NCBI GenBank assembly: GCA_964478515.1
Contig: CAYZIL010000005.1
Coordinates: forward strand, 12,267-76,266
Direction of reading: 5' to 3'
Source of the DNA: HGM13233 sp964478515
GTDB taxonomy: Bacteria > Bacillota > Clostridia > Oscillospirales > Ruminococcaceae
DNA length: 64,000 nucleotides
In this document: in pieces, positions 34,734 through 43,767 of the stretch
How positions within the stretch are numbered: position 1 is the first letter of the stretch
Layout of the letters: each line of letters opens with the position of its first letter
Notes under the pieces: model-generated
The model's database searches: none
Told to the model about the DNA's origin: nothing
What the model saw: only the letters and a program-made list of their open reading frames with translations
Program-made: the position numbers and the translations under genes

Positions 34734-34791
34734 AATGAGCACCTCCGCTGTCGCAGAAATAGATGTCGGCGCGTTGCGCGCCTATAATATT

Positions 34792-34820
34792 AATATACAA
34801 TATGGCCGCAGCGGTGTCAA
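34792..34820 (-). promoter_or_regulatory. Promoter of the zinc-ribbon protein gene
   Basis: On the minus strand TTGACA, a 17-base spacer and TATATT, about 60 bases before the TTG start. Confidence 0.65.
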
Positions 34821-34867
34821 ACTGTGTCAAAAGGCAAAATAAGGCGCGGCGACGCAAAACGCGGTGA

Positions 34868-34900
34868 CAAAACCGCCCCCGCCGAAAAAGGCGGGGGCGG
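34868..34900 (-). terminator. Terminator of the MFS transporter gene
   Basis: On the minus strand CCGCCCCCGCC pairs with GGCGGGGGCGG around TTTTTC and is followed by TTTTG. Confidence 0.88.
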
Positions 34901-34922
34901 AAAATATTGAGCGGTAAACTAA

Positions 34923-36461
34923 TTATTCGGCCACGCTGTGCGAGCGGGTTTCAAGTTCGGAAAAGTGACGGCGGCCGATAATAAGGATAATGCCGCCGAT
35001 GGCGAACAACAGCATGAGACTGAGAATGCCGAAGGAGGAGCGGCCGCTGACGGTCTTGATAAGTCCGTAGAGCGCCGGACCGATGACGGCGGCAAACTTG
35101 CCGAAGATGTCGAAAAATCCGTAGTATTCATTGGATTTCTCCGGCGGGATGAGTTTGCCGAAGAAGGAGCGCGACAGCGCCTGAATGCCGCCCTGGCAGG
35201 TGCCTACGAGTATTGCCATGGCCCAAAACAGGACGCTGCTGCGGGTAAGCGCGCTGCTGTAGGCGGCGCGGAAAGCGTCGGTTGTGACTACCGGCGTTAC
35301 CGCCGCCTCAATTTTGTCCACAGCGGCGGCGACATTTTCGCGAATAGCGGCGTCGGCATCGTTGACGTACTCGTCGGCGGTCTCGCCGAACTCAGTAGCG
35401 AAATCGTCGCCGGCCAGAGCGTTTTGGCCCGCGTCGCGCAATCCGTTGAGCGCGGCGGCGGTGTCGGCGTCCAGGGTATCATAGACGGAGTCGAAAGCGT
35501 CATAATAAGACTGCTGCTCGCCCTCCAGACTGAAGCCCATATAAAAACCGACGACGCAGATAACAAAGTAGACGATAATTGCAAAAGCAATCATCTTAAT
35601 TGAACCGAACTTTTTGGAAAAGCGGCTGAAAAGAATGGCGCAGGGCGCGGCGACCAGTTGGGTGACCAGCAGCGCCAAAATCATGCCGACAGTGCCCAGT
35701 CCCAGCGCCGCGCCATAGGCGGTGGACATGTGAATGACGGTGTTGACGCCGTCAATGTAGAAAAAGTAAGAGAGGATAAAAAGCAGAATAGCCTTATCGG
35801 CGACTATTTCCTTAAATGTGCGCGCCACATTGCGCAAGGTGTGCGCGACCATGTTTTTCGGCACGGGACCCAGTGAGTGCGTCTGCTTGACGTTTTTGAG
35901 CATGGGAATACTGAAAAGCAGCCACCACACAGAGGTGAGTATCACCGACAGCTTTACGGCCAAAACGCCGTCGTCCATGAGCATTATCATGGCGATAGAT
36001 ACCAAAAACGGAATGGTGCTGCCGCCGATATAGCCCATCGCGTAGCCCTTGGCGGAAACGGCGTCCATGCGCTCGGCAGTAGTGACGTCGGTCAAGAAGC
36101 TGTCGTAGAAAAGGCAGCTGCCGGCAAAACCGATGTAGCTGATGATGTAGCCTATCCACATCAACTGCCAGCTGTCGCCGAAAGCCATCAGCAGTGAAAA
36201 AACGACGCCGACGAGCATGAATACCGTGAAATAACGCTTTTTGCGGCCCTCGTAGTCGGCGACGGCGCCGAGTATGGGCGCGAGCAGCGCCACCGTAAAG
36301 GTGGCGATAGAAGTGCCCCAGCTCCACCAGACGTCGCCGTCGGCGACAATGCCGGCAAAGAAGGTGGGGAATACCGCGGCCATGATAATAGTGGCATAAA
36401 CTGAGTTTGCCCAGTCGTACATTATCCAGCTGCGTTCCGCCAATGTCTCTTTCTTGAACAT
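34923..36461 (-). CDS. MFS transporter, UMF1 (Atg22-like) family
   Basis: The 512-residue protein begins with the family's ERSWIMYDWANSVYATIIMAAVFP and has about 12 membrane segments; APILGAVADYEGRKKR is the MFS loop 2-3 motif and SRSFFGKLIPPEKSNEYYGFFDIFGKFAAV is the UMF1-type segment in the second half (split). UMF1 members are proposed effluxers of small solutes, possibly amino acids. An acidic stretch of about 95 residues (about 323-415) interrupts the protein between membrane segments. It is rich in Asp and Ala and predicted to lie outside. No linked substrate gene. Confidence 0.9.
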   Translation of the reverse strand: MFKKETLAERSWIMYDWANSVYATIIMAAVFPTFFAGIVADGDVWWSWGTSIATFTVALLAPILGAVADYEGRKKRYFTVFMLVGVVFSLLMAFGDSWQLMWIGYIISYIGFAGSCLFYDSFLTDVTTAERMDAVSAKGYAMGYIGGSTIPFLVSIAMIMLMDDGVLAVKLSVILTSVWWLLFSIPMLKNVKQTHSLGPVPKNMVAHTLRNVARTFKEIVADKAILLFILSYFFYIDGVNTVIHMSTAYGAALGLGTVGMILALLVTQLVAAPCAILFSRFSKKFGSIKMIAFAIIVYFVICVVGFYMGFSLEGEQQSYYDAFDSVYDTLDADTAAALNGLRDAGQNALAGDDFATEFGETADEYVNDADAAIRENVAAAVDKIEAAVTPVVTTDAFRAAYSSALTRSSVLFWAMAILVGTCQGGIQALSRSFFGKLIPPEKSNEYYGFFDIFGKFAAVIGPALYGLIKTVSGRSSFGILSLMLLFAIGGIILIIGRRHFSELETRSHSVAE

Positions 36462-36565
36462 TTGCGCTCCCTTTCTGCGCGTGCGCGCAGAATATATTAT
36501 TTAATTAGATTTTCGCAAATTGACGGCGGTTTGTCAACAATAAGTATCTGTACGGCGATGTGTGG

Positions 36566-36594
36566 TTGTTGACGCGGCAAAAATATGCTAAAAT
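36566..36594 (+). promoter_or_regulatory. Promoter of the lipoprotein/two-component operon
   Basis: TTGTTG (36566-36571), a 17-base spacer and TAAAAT (36589-36594), 30 bases before the start. A better -35, TTGACG, is only 14 bases from the -10, so the call is moderate. Confidence 0.45.
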
Positions 36595-36623
36595 GATTTA
36601 ATAAAAACGAAAGGAAGCAGCCG

Positions 36624-37928
36624 ATGGCAAAACGTGTCGCCGCAGTTATATTGGCTTTTATTACGGCGCTGTCGCTGTGCGGCTGCGGCCGGTTCGACGC
36701 GACTATTGAAGACCTGCTGGTGGCGCCGCAGTTGAGCGACGACCAGAACGCGGTGCTTACGGCGCTGAGCGAGTCTACCGACGCCCATATAAGTCTGAAA
36801 TACCCCAGTTCGGGCAGCAACCGCACGCCGATACAGTTTGCTGACATCGACGCCGACGGCGACGAGGAAGCGCTGCTTTGTTATTCGCTGCCCAGCGAAG
36901 GCGTCTACGCCCGCTTTGCCGTGCTTGACCGTACCGACAGCGGCTACAAAATAGTCTGCGATATTGAGGGCCCCGGAACGGACGTTGCCTCTATTACTTT
37001 GCTGGACGTCAGCGACGACAGCAACGGCAGCTATGTGCTTATTGAATGGGCGTCTATAAGCAAAAGCGATTACGACGCGGTAATATACAAATATTTTGAC
37101 GGAACACTCAGCGAGGTGCGCGCGCAAAGCTGCTTGCGGCTGATAGTGGACGACCTTGACAGTGACGGCAGCAGCGAAATATATTACATCTATACCGAGT
37201 CGACCGAGGGGCCGTTTATGCTGCGTTGTGTCGGTTACGACAGCGGTTATTACGTCGTTCGCGGCACCAAGACGCTGAACAAGGACATGCTCGGCTGCGT
37301 GAGCATAATCAGCGGCCGCATAGACGAGCGCACCAGGGCGATTTTTATTGACGAGAACATCGGCGGCGGCAACCAGACCACCGAGGTGTTTGATTTTTCC
37401 GACGGCACATTTACGGCAGTGGCCGACGGGGACGCGGGCATTTCAACGCTGGCGGTGCGGCCGGTCGACAGCGAGATATGCCAGGCTGTCGGCACACAGG
37501 CGTTTACGCTGGTGCCGGCGGTTACGCCGCCGGGCGGCGGCTACCCGGACGGTGACAACTGGGTGTACTGGTATTCGCTTGCCGGCGGCACGGCAGAAGT
37601 CGCGAGTGTGATGTATGTGCAAAGCGACTATTATTGCGGCCTTGCGGTGCCGCAGTCTATGTACGAGTGCGACTACACTATAAGCGAGGACGACGAACAG
37701 CTGCTGACAGTTTCGGTCCCGAGACAAGCGCAGCTGCCCGGTACCGACGCCGACACCGCCACACTGCTGCAGCTGCGCATAGTGACGGCCGGGCAGAGCG
37801 CCGACGCCTACTTGCGCCAGGGCTTTGTCAAAATCGGCAGCTGCGACAGGTACAACTTTTATGTCCGCTTCAACTGCACCGACGCGGAGAGGACATATAT
37901 TCTGGAAAATTTCGAAATTTTTAACTGA
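36624..37928 (+). CDS. Lipoprotein of unknown function
   Basis: The 434-residue product has a lipoprotein signal peptide: MAKR, hydrophobic core and the lipobox LSLCGC with the modified Cys near residue 18-20. The mature protein is Asp-rich with FADIDADGDEEALLCY, VDDLDSDGSSEIYYIY and related phrases, as in VCBS/FG-GAP-like calcium-binding propeller blades. It heads a tight operon with a response regulator and sensor kinase, so it may be an extracellular sensor partner or target of that system. No enzyme motif seen. Confidence 0.82.
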   Translation: MAKRVAAVILAFITALSLCGCGRFDATIEDLLVAPQLSDDQNAVLTALSESTDAHISLKYPSSGSNRTPIQFADIDADGDEEALLCYSLPSEGVYARFAVLDRTDSGYKIVCDIEGPGTDVASITLLDVSDDSNGSYVLIEWASISKSDYDAVIYKYFDGTLSEVRAQSCLRLIVDDLDSDGSSEIYYIYTESTEGPFMLRCVGYDSGYYVVRGTKTLNKDMLGCVSIISGRIDERTRAIFIDENIGGGNQTTEVFDFSDGTFTAVADGDAGISTLAVRPVDSEICQAVGTQAFTLVPAVTPPGGGYPDGDNWVYWYSLAGGTAEVASVMYVQSDYYCGLAVPQSMYECDYTISEDDEQLLTVSVPRQAQLPGTDADTATLLQLRIVTAGQSADAYLRQGFVKIGSCDRYNFYVRFNCTDAERTYILENFEIFN

Positions 37929-37971
37929 AGACCCGACGAGCGGCCTTGAATGCGACCGAACGGAGGAAAAG

Positions 37972-38664
37972 ATGAAAAAAGTTTTGGTAGTTGAGGACGA
38001 GTACGCAATAAGAGATATGGTAGCGCTGAACCTGAAAATGTCCGGCTACGACCCGGTGACGGCAGACAGCGCCGAAAAGGCGCTGGAGCTGTATTCCTGC
38101 GACCCCGACGGCTTTGACGTGGCGCTGCTGGACATAATGCTGCCCGGCATCAGCGGGCTTTCGCTGTGCGAGCACATTCGCAAAAATAACGACCGCATCG
38201 GCATAATAATTCTTTCGGCGCGCACGCAGGAAGCCGACAAGATAAGCGGCCTTACTATCGGCGCCGACGACTATGTTACCAAACCGTTCAGTATTACCGA
38301 GCTTATTGCCCGTGTCGACGCCGTTTGCCGCCGCGCTAACCGCACGTCGGTGACGGTGGAGGGCAAGGAACTGAAAAGCGGCGATTTTGTGCTGGATCTC
38401 AACAGCCGCGAACTGACTAAAGCGGGCAAGCCGCTCGACCTGACACAGGTGGAATTTCAAATTATGGAGCTGTTTTTCGAAAATCCCGGCGTGGCGCTGG
38501 ACCGCGAAAAGATACTCTCGCGGGTTTGGGGAAAAAACTATTTCGGCGACGTGAAGATAGTCGACGTAAACATCCGCCGGCTGCGCATGAAGGTCGAGGA
38601 CCAGCCCAGCGAGCCGCGCAACATAATTACCGTTTGGGGCTACGGGTACCGCTGGAATGCGTGA
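37972..38664 (+). CDS. Response regulator, OmpR family
   Basis: The ATG at 37972 follows CGGAGGAAAAG and gives 230 residues. The receiver domain has the acidic pair in VVEDEYAIRD, phospho-Asp54 in LLDIMLPG, and Lys104 in TKPFS. The C-terminal winged helix (LTQVEFQIMELFFENPG, VDVNIRRLRMKVE, VWGYGYRW) binds DNA. It overlaps the cognate kinase gene by eight bases. Confidence 0.95.
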   Translation: MKKVLVVEDEYAIRDMVALNLKMSGYDPVTADSAEKALELYSCDPDGFDVALLDIMLPGISGLSLCEHIRKNNDRIGIIILSARTQEADKISGLTIGADDYVTKPFSITELIARVDAVCRRANRTSVTVEGKELKSGDFVLDLNSRELTKAGKPLDLTQVEFQIMELFFENPGVALDREKILSRVWGKNYFGDVKIVDVNIRRLRMKVEDQPSEPRNIITVWGYGYRWNA

Positions 38665-40150
38665 GCAGGACGCGGTGCGCGGCAGACGCCGCTCGGCGGG
38701 AATAACCCGCCGCTGGCTGTTCGGCACAGTGGTGTGGATAGTCCTGATATTGCTGCTCGCCGAAGTGGGCATAGTTGTCATGGTCCGCAACAGCTACTAT
38801 TCCTCGGCAATACAGTCGCTGGAATGGCGTGTGGACAATATTGTCAATAACCTGCCGTCGAGCGCTTTGCAAACGCGCGAGCAGGTGGCGGTGCTGCGCA
38901 GTTTTGTTGAGGAGTTCAACGAAAAAGACAAATTTGAGCTCATACTGGTCAACACCCGCGGCTATATGTCAATAACGTCCAGCGGCTTTGCGCCGGACAA
39001 CAGCGAGCAGCCCGGCGACTACCTTAAGGCAATCAGCGACGCCGGCGGCTACGGCAGTTATGTCGGGCGCACCGCGCAAGGCGAGCATGTTGTCGCCGTG
39101 ACGCAGCTTTTTGACTCGCCCATTGGCGACATAAGTGGCGTTCGTCTGGTGACCTCGCTGACGCTCATAGACCGGCAGATTAAATATATTACGCTGCTGA
39201 TATCGCTCGCGGTGCTGGTAATTCTGGTTTTCACGCTCGTGTCCGGCACATATTTTATTCGCTCTATAGTGTTGCCGATATATAAAATCGGCGACACGGC
39301 GCGCACTATTGCCAGCGGCGATTTTGAAGTGCGAATAAACAACGAATACGACGACGAGATAGGCGACTTGTGCGACCGCATAAACGAGATGGCGGCCGGA
39401 CTTTCGCAGACCGACCGGATGAAGAATGAATTTATCAGTTCGGTGTCGCACGAGCTGCGCACGCCGCTGACTTCTATAAAGGGCTGGGCGGATACGCTGG
39501 CGGCCATAGGCCCCGGCGACGAAAAGACATACAAGAAGGGTATGAAGATAATTGCCGACGAGACCGAGCGGCTGTCGCTGATGGTGGAAGACCTGCTCGA
39601 CTTTTCCCGCTTACAAAGCGGCGGGCTTTCGGTGCACCCCGAGCGGCTGGACATTGTTGCCGAGCTCACCGACGCCGTGCTGCTGGTGGAACAGCGCTGC
39701 TCGCGCGCCGGCATAGCCGTAGAGTACGAGGAGCCGCCGCTGCCTGTCGCGGTAATGGGCGACAGCAACCGCATAAAGCAGGTTTTCACTAATATTCTCG
39801 ACAACGCCATTAAGTACACCGAGCGCGGCGGCCACATTCGAGTCGCGGTCGGCAGCGGCGAGAGCACCGTCGACATCAGCGTTGCCGACGACGGCGCCGG
39901 TATAGACGCAAGCGATCTGCCGCACCTGACCGAGCGTTTTTTCAAAGCGGCAAACTCCACTACCGGTTCCGGTATAGGCCTTGCGGTGGTCAAAGAGATA
40001 ATGCAGGCGCACGGCGGGAAAATAGTGATAGATAGTGAAATTGGGCAGGGCACCCGGGTTACTTTGTGTTTCCCGCTGGCCGCAGAAACGCCGGCAGACA
40101 GCAGTAATAATAAAAATTCGGAAAAGAGAACAAATGGCGAAAAACAATGA
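38657..40150 (+). CDS. Sensor histidine kinase
   Basis: The 497-residue kinase has a basic N-terminus, a first membrane helix (about 20-43), an extracellular sensor of about 130 residues, a second helix (about 178-200), a HAMP domain, the phospho-acceptor His265 in SVSHELRTPL, and HATPase boxes N (FTNILDNAIKYTE), G1 (VADDGAGID) and G2 (GSGIGLAVVKEI). Layout matches PhoR/ResE-type kinases. It follows the response regulator and overlaps the next gene by 17 bases. Confidence 0.95.
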   Translation: MREQDAVRGRRRSAGITRRWLFGTVVWIVLILLLAEVGIVVMVRNSYYSSAIQSLEWRVDNIVNNLPSSALQTREQVAVLRSFVEEFNEKDKFELILVNTRGYMSITSSGFAPDNSEQPGDYLKAISDAGGYGSYVGRTAQGEHVVAVTQLFDSPIGDISGVRLVTSLTLIDRQIKYITLLISLAVLVILVFTLVSGTYFIRSIVLPIYKIGDTARTIASGDFEVRINNEYDDEIGDLCDRINEMAAGLSQTDRMKNEFISSVSHELRTPLTSIKGWADTLAAIGPGDEKTYKKGMKIIADETERLSLMVEDLLDFSRLQSGGLSVHPERLDIVAELTDAVLLVEQRCSRAGIAVEYEEPPLPVAVMGDSNRIKQVFTNILDNAIKYTERGGHIRVAVGSGESTVDISVADDGAGIDASDLPHLTERFFKAANSTTGSGIGLAVVKEIMQAHGGKIVIDSEIGQGTRVTLCFPLAAETPADSSNNKNSEKRTNGEKQ

Positions 40151-41075
40151 AAAATGCGCGGCGGCGCGCAAAACTTCAATAGGCGGGCAGGCGGTTATAG
40201 AGGGTTTGGTCATGAAAGGACCCTCGCAGACCTGCCTTGCGGTGCGCTTGCCAGACGGCAGTATACACACCGAAATGTACCCGGAAAACAAGCCGGCAGT
40301 GATGAAAATTCCGCTGGTGCGCGGCGCCTACGCGATGGTGCGCAGCCTGCTGCACGGCTACCGCTACATAAACCGCTCGGCTGACCTTGCCTATCCCGAC
40401 GGCGAGTCTATGAGTGAGTTCGACAAAAAAATGGAAAAGAAACTGGGCAAGAGCGCCTACGAAAACCTGGGGATAGTCACGGCGCTGTTGGGTGTCGTGC
40501 TGGCAATAGCTTTGTTTATTGCGGTACCGACGCTGTTGACGGCGCTGCTGGGGCGCTATATTGAACTTACCGGTACGCTGCGCGCGGTAATTGAGGGTGT
40601 AATAAAAATAATTGTCTTCCTCGCTTATATCGCCGCGGTCTCGCACATCAAGGAGATTCACCGCGTGTTTGAGTACCACGGCGCCGAGCACAAGACGATA
40701 TTCTGTTACGAACAGGGGCTGGAGCTGAAAGTGGAAAATGCCCGCGGCTGCCGCCGCTTTCACCCGCGCTGCGGCACCAGCTTTTTGTTTATTGTCATTA
40801 TAATCAGCATTGCCGCGTCGGTCTTTGCGCCAGCGGGTAACATGGTGCTGCGCATGCTGTGCAAGCTGTTGATACTGCCGGTGGTCATGGGCATATCTTA
40901 TGAATTAATTAAATTTGCCGGACGGCACGACAACCTGTTGACGAGAATTATTTCGGCGCCGGGACTGTGGGTGCAGCGCTTGACCGTGTTTGAACCTGAC
41001 GACAGCCAGCTGGAGGTGGCCATTGCCTCAATGAAAGCGGTGCTGCCGCGCGACGGCGAAAGCGACGTCTGGTGA
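40134..41075 (+). CDS. DUF1385 membrane protein (YqhQ-like)
   Basis: I start it at ATG 40134 (313 residues); the frame is open further upstream inside the kinase gene. Family hallmarks are SIGGQAVIEGLVMKGP near residue 15, EYHGAEHKTIFCYE near 177 and the CRRFHPRCGTSFLF block near 203, with several membrane helices (about 115-140, 148-170 and 218-265). The His/Cys motifs look like a metal site. DUF1385 proteins are widespread in Firmicutes next to prmC and prfA, as here, with unknown function. Confidence 0.9.
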   Translation: MAKNNEKCAAARKTSIGGQAVIEGLVMKGPSQTCLAVRLPDGSIHTEMYPENKPAVMKIPLVRGAYAMVRSLLHGYRYINRSADLAYPDGESMSEFDKKMEKKLGKSAYENLGIVTALLGVVLAIALFIAVPTLLTALLGRYIELTGTLRAVIEGVIKIIVFLAYIAAVSHIKEIHRVFEYHGAEHKTIFCYEQGLELKVENARGCRRFHPRCGTSFLFIVIIISIAASVFAPAGNMVLRMLCKLLILPVVMGISYELIKFAGRHDNLLTRIISAPGLWVQRLTVFEPDDSQLEVAIASMKAVLPRDGESDVW

Positions 41076-41908
41076 GCGCCCACGCGCTTTTGCGCCGGCT
41101 GCGCGCGCAGCTTGAAGACGCAGGCATTGAAGACCCGCGCGGCAAGTCTGCGGCGGTGTATGAGCGGGTTTTCGGCGCGCGGCCCGCACACGAGGTAAGC
41201 GAGCCGCAAGTGAGCCCGGACCAGCGCGCACTTTTTGACGCGCTCGCGCAAAAGGTTCTCAGCGGTTACCCGGTGCAGTACATTCTCGGCCGCTGGCCGT
41301 TTTTGGATTTTGAACTGGAAATAGGCGAAGGGGTGCTTATTCCGCGCAGCGAGACCGAGTCGGTGGCGCTGACGGCGCTGGAATATTTGCAAAATACGCC
41401 CGGGGCCGCGCTTGATCTTTGCGCCGGCAGCGGCGCAATTGCCATTGCACTGCGGCGGCGCGGCGGCGCGGCGGTGACGGCGCTGGAAAAATATCCGGCC
41501 GCTTTTGAATACCTAAAGCGTAACGCGGCGGCCTTGGCACCCGGCATGGACCTTGTCAGCGACGACGTGTTCGGCGCCGAAAAACGTCTGCCGTGGGGAC
41601 ACTTTGCGCTTATTGTCAGCAACCCGCCCTATGTGTGCGACGGCGAATGGCCAACGCTCGACATCACGGTAAAAACCGAGCCGCGCACCGCGCTTTGCGG
41701 CGGCACGGACGGGATGGATTTTTACCGCTACATCGCCGCAAATTACCGCGACAACCTGAGCGACGGCGGCGCGCTGGTCTTTGAGACCGGCGACGCCCAA
41801 AACGAGGCGGTGGCGGTGCTGCTGCGCGAGTGCGGCTATGTTGACATACATCGCGGCAACGACTGTTTCGGTATGCCGCGCGTCGTCTCGGCGCGGCGGG
41901 GAAAGTGA
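41072..41908 (+). CDS. prmC: Release factor glutamine methyltransferase
   Basis: The 278-residue SAM enzyme methylates the Gln of the GGQ motif in release factors. It has PVQYILGRWPF, LIPRSETE, the SAM loop LDLCAGSGAIAIAL and the catalytic SNPPYV. CAGSG replaces the more common GTGSG. The GTG start overlaps the YqhQ-like gene by four bases. prfA is not seen next to it. Confidence 0.94.
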   Translation: MSAHALLRRLRAQLEDAGIEDPRGKSAAVYERVFGARPAHEVSEPQVSPDQRALFDALAQKVLSGYPVQYILGRWPFLDFELEIGEGVLIPRSETESVALTALEYLQNTPGAALDLCAGSGAIAIALRRRGGAAVTALEKYPAAFEYLKRNAAALAPGMDLVSDDVFGAEKRLPWGHFALIVSNPPYVCDGEWPTLDITVKTEPRTALCGGTDGMDFYRYIAANYRDNLSDGGALVFETGDAQNEAVAVLLRECGYVDIHRGNDCFGMPRVVSARRGK

Positions 41909-41929
41909 GCACAAAAAACGACCAAATGT

Positions 41930-41958
41930 TTGATTTGCCTGCGCGCGTGTGGTATAAT
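41930..41958 (+). promoter_or_regulatory. recA promoter
   Basis: TTGATT (41930-41935), a 17-base spacer and TATAAT (41953-41958), 58 bases before the GTG start. An imperfect CAAATGTTTG dyad overlaps the -35; it is not a convincing LexA box. Confidence 0.65.
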
Positions 41959-42016
41959 CAGTGTAAAATAAATATGCAAACATATAAAACATTTTTTGAT
42001 ATTGGAGGACAAAAAC

Positions 42017-43114
42017 GTGGCGGAATCTGAAAAAGATAAGGCATTGGAACTGGCGCTGTCGCAGATAGAAAAGAGATTCGGCAAGGGCGCGGTGATGAGA
42101 CTGGGCCAGAACACCACAATGAATGTCGAGTCTATTTCCACCGGTTCGCTGTCGCTTGATTTGGCGCTGGGCATAGGCGGCCTGCCGCGCGGGCGCGTGG
42201 TCGAAATATACGGTCCGGAAAGTTCCGGTAAGACTACCGTGGCGCTGCACGTCGTGGCCGAGGCGCAAAAGAAGGGCGGCAACGCCGCGTTTATTGACGT
42301 TGAGCACGCTTTGGACCCGGTGTACGCAAAGGCGCTTGGCGTGGACATAGACTCGCTTCTCGTCTCGCAGCCCGACACCGGCGAGCAGTCGCTGGAAATT
42401 TGCGAGGCACTGGTGCGCTCGGGCGCGATAGACGTCGTAGTTATCGACTCGGTTGCAGCTATGGTCACGCGCGCCGAAATAGAGGGCGAGATGGGCGAAA
42501 GCCATGTTGGCTTGCAAGCGCGGTTGATGAGCCAGGCGCTGCGCAAGCTGACCAGCGCCATATCTAAAACCAGCACGATAGTAATTTTTATCAACCAACT
42601 GCGCGAAAAGATAGGCGTGATGTACGGCAACCCCGAAGTCACGACCGGCGGCAAGGCGCTTAAGTATTACGCGTCTGTGCGTATTGACGTGCGCCGCATT
42701 GAAACGCTTAAGGTCGGCAGCGAGATGGTCGGCAACCGCACGCGCGCGCGCGTTGTCAAAAATAAGGTCGCGCCGCCGTTCAAAGAAGGCGAGTTCGACA
42801 TCATGTACGGCCGCGGCATTTCCAAAGAGGGCGAGATTCTCGACATGGCCGTAAAGCTCGACATAGTGCAAAAATCGGGAGCCTGGTTCAACTACGGCGA
42901 GATGCGTCTCGGTCAAGGGCGCGACAACGTCAAACAGTTTTTGCTGGAAAACCCCGATTTGATGGCCGAAATAGAACAGAAAATCAGAGACAATGCCGAC
43001 AAGCTCACCGCCTCCAGCCGCGTGCCGGCGCGCGGAGCGCCCAATCCGGCGCAGGCAAAAAAACCGACAGTCGTCGAGTCTGACATTGACGTTGAGGTCG
43101 ACGAGGACGAATGA
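42017..43114 (+). CDS. recA: Recombinase RecA
   Basis: The start is the GTG at 42017, nine bases after TTGGAGGAC; product 365 residues. Walker A is GPESSGKTT near residue 65, loop L1 and L2 regions are intact (GEMGESHVGLQARLMSQALRK, split, and FINQLREKIGVMYGNPE), and the tail is acidic. It directs recombination and triggers self-cleavage of LexA/CI repressors such as the one at 49.5 kb. Overlaps recX by ATGA. Confidence 0.98.
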   Translation: MAESEKDKALELALSQIEKRFGKGAVMRLGQNTTMNVESISTGSLSLDLALGIGGLPRGRVVEIYGPESSGKTTVALHVVAEAQKKGGNAAFIDVEHALDPVYAKALGVDIDSLLVSQPDTGEQSLEICEALVRSGAIDVVVIDSVAAMVTRAEIEGEMGESHVGLQARLMSQALRKLTSAISKTSTIVIFINQLREKIGVMYGNPEVTTGGKALKYYASVRIDVRRIETLKVGSEMVGNRTRARVVKNKVAPPFKEGEFDIMYGRGISKEGEILDMAVKLDIVQKSGAWFNYGEMRLGQGRDNVKQFLLENPDLMAEIEQKIRDNADKLTASSRVPARGAPNPAQAKKPTVVESDIDVEVDEDE

Positions 43115-43734
43115 GCGCCGAGCCGGTGATCATCTCCCAAATAAAAATGACAAAAAAGGGCAGGTATGCCCTTTTTTGCGGTGACGAGTTTTTATTTTCC
43201 GTCGACGAGCAGACCTTTGCCGACTACGGTATTTGCAAGGGGCGCGAATTCAGCGAGGCGGAGTTTGAAAAGCTGCAGCGCAGCAGCGGCAACCGCCGCG
43301 CGCTGGACGCGGCGCTTGAGTTGCTTGGCGCGCGCGAGCACGCTGCCGGCGAGTTGAAACAAAAATTGATGCGGCGCTTTGACGAGCCCACTGCACAGTG
43401 GGCGGTGCAGCGCGCGCGCCAGTTGGGCTTTATTGACGACGAGAGCTTTGCGCGCCGCTACGCCCGCGAACTGATTGAGCGCCGGCTGTGCAGCCGCCGC
43501 GCCGCGCAGGCAAAACTGACAGCTAAGGGCGTGGCGCGCGACATTGCGGCAGACGCCGTGGCCGAATATGACGACGCCGCGACAGCCGCTTGCGTGGTGG
43601 CAAAGAAATATCCGAACGGGGTCGACGCCGAAAAACGCGACAAGGTGCGCGCGTCACTGCTGCGGGCGGGCTTTTCCGCCGCCGCGGTGCGCGCCGCACT
43701 GGCAGGCGGCGACGAAGAGTTTTTTTACGAGTAG
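43111..43734 (+). CDS. recX: Regulatory protein RecX
   Basis: The 207-residue protein has the RecX three-helix repeats: ALELLGAREHAAGELKQKL, then LGFIDDESFARRYARELI and SRRAAQAKLTAKGV. RecX binds RecA filaments and limits their activity. It follows recA with a four-base overlap, the standard arrangement. Confidence 0.92.
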   Translation: MSAEPVIISQIKMTKKGRYALFCGDEFLFSVDEQTFADYGICKGREFSEAEFEKLQRSSGNRRALDAALELLGAREHAAGELKQKLMRRFDEPTAQWAVQRARQLGFIDDESFARRYARELIERRLCSRRAAQAKLTAKGVARDIAADAVAEYDDAATAACVVAKKYPNGVDAEKRDKVRASLLRAGFSAAAVRAALAGGDEEFFYE

Positions 43735-43767
43735 AAGCGGTGAGTAAGTGCCGCGCGGAGAGACAGG

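Noticed and set aside
33846..34787. Long plus-strand open frame opposite the zinc-ribbon protein gene
   Set aside because: It lacks a ribosome site, crosses the promoter of the real gene and has no protein-like motifs; long antisense frames are common in this GC-rich sequence, as opposite polA (11891-12997).
41880..42016. LexA box upstream of recA
   Set aside because: CAAATGTTTG near 41924 is only a weak dyad and does not match the Bacillus-type GAAC-N4-GTTC box.
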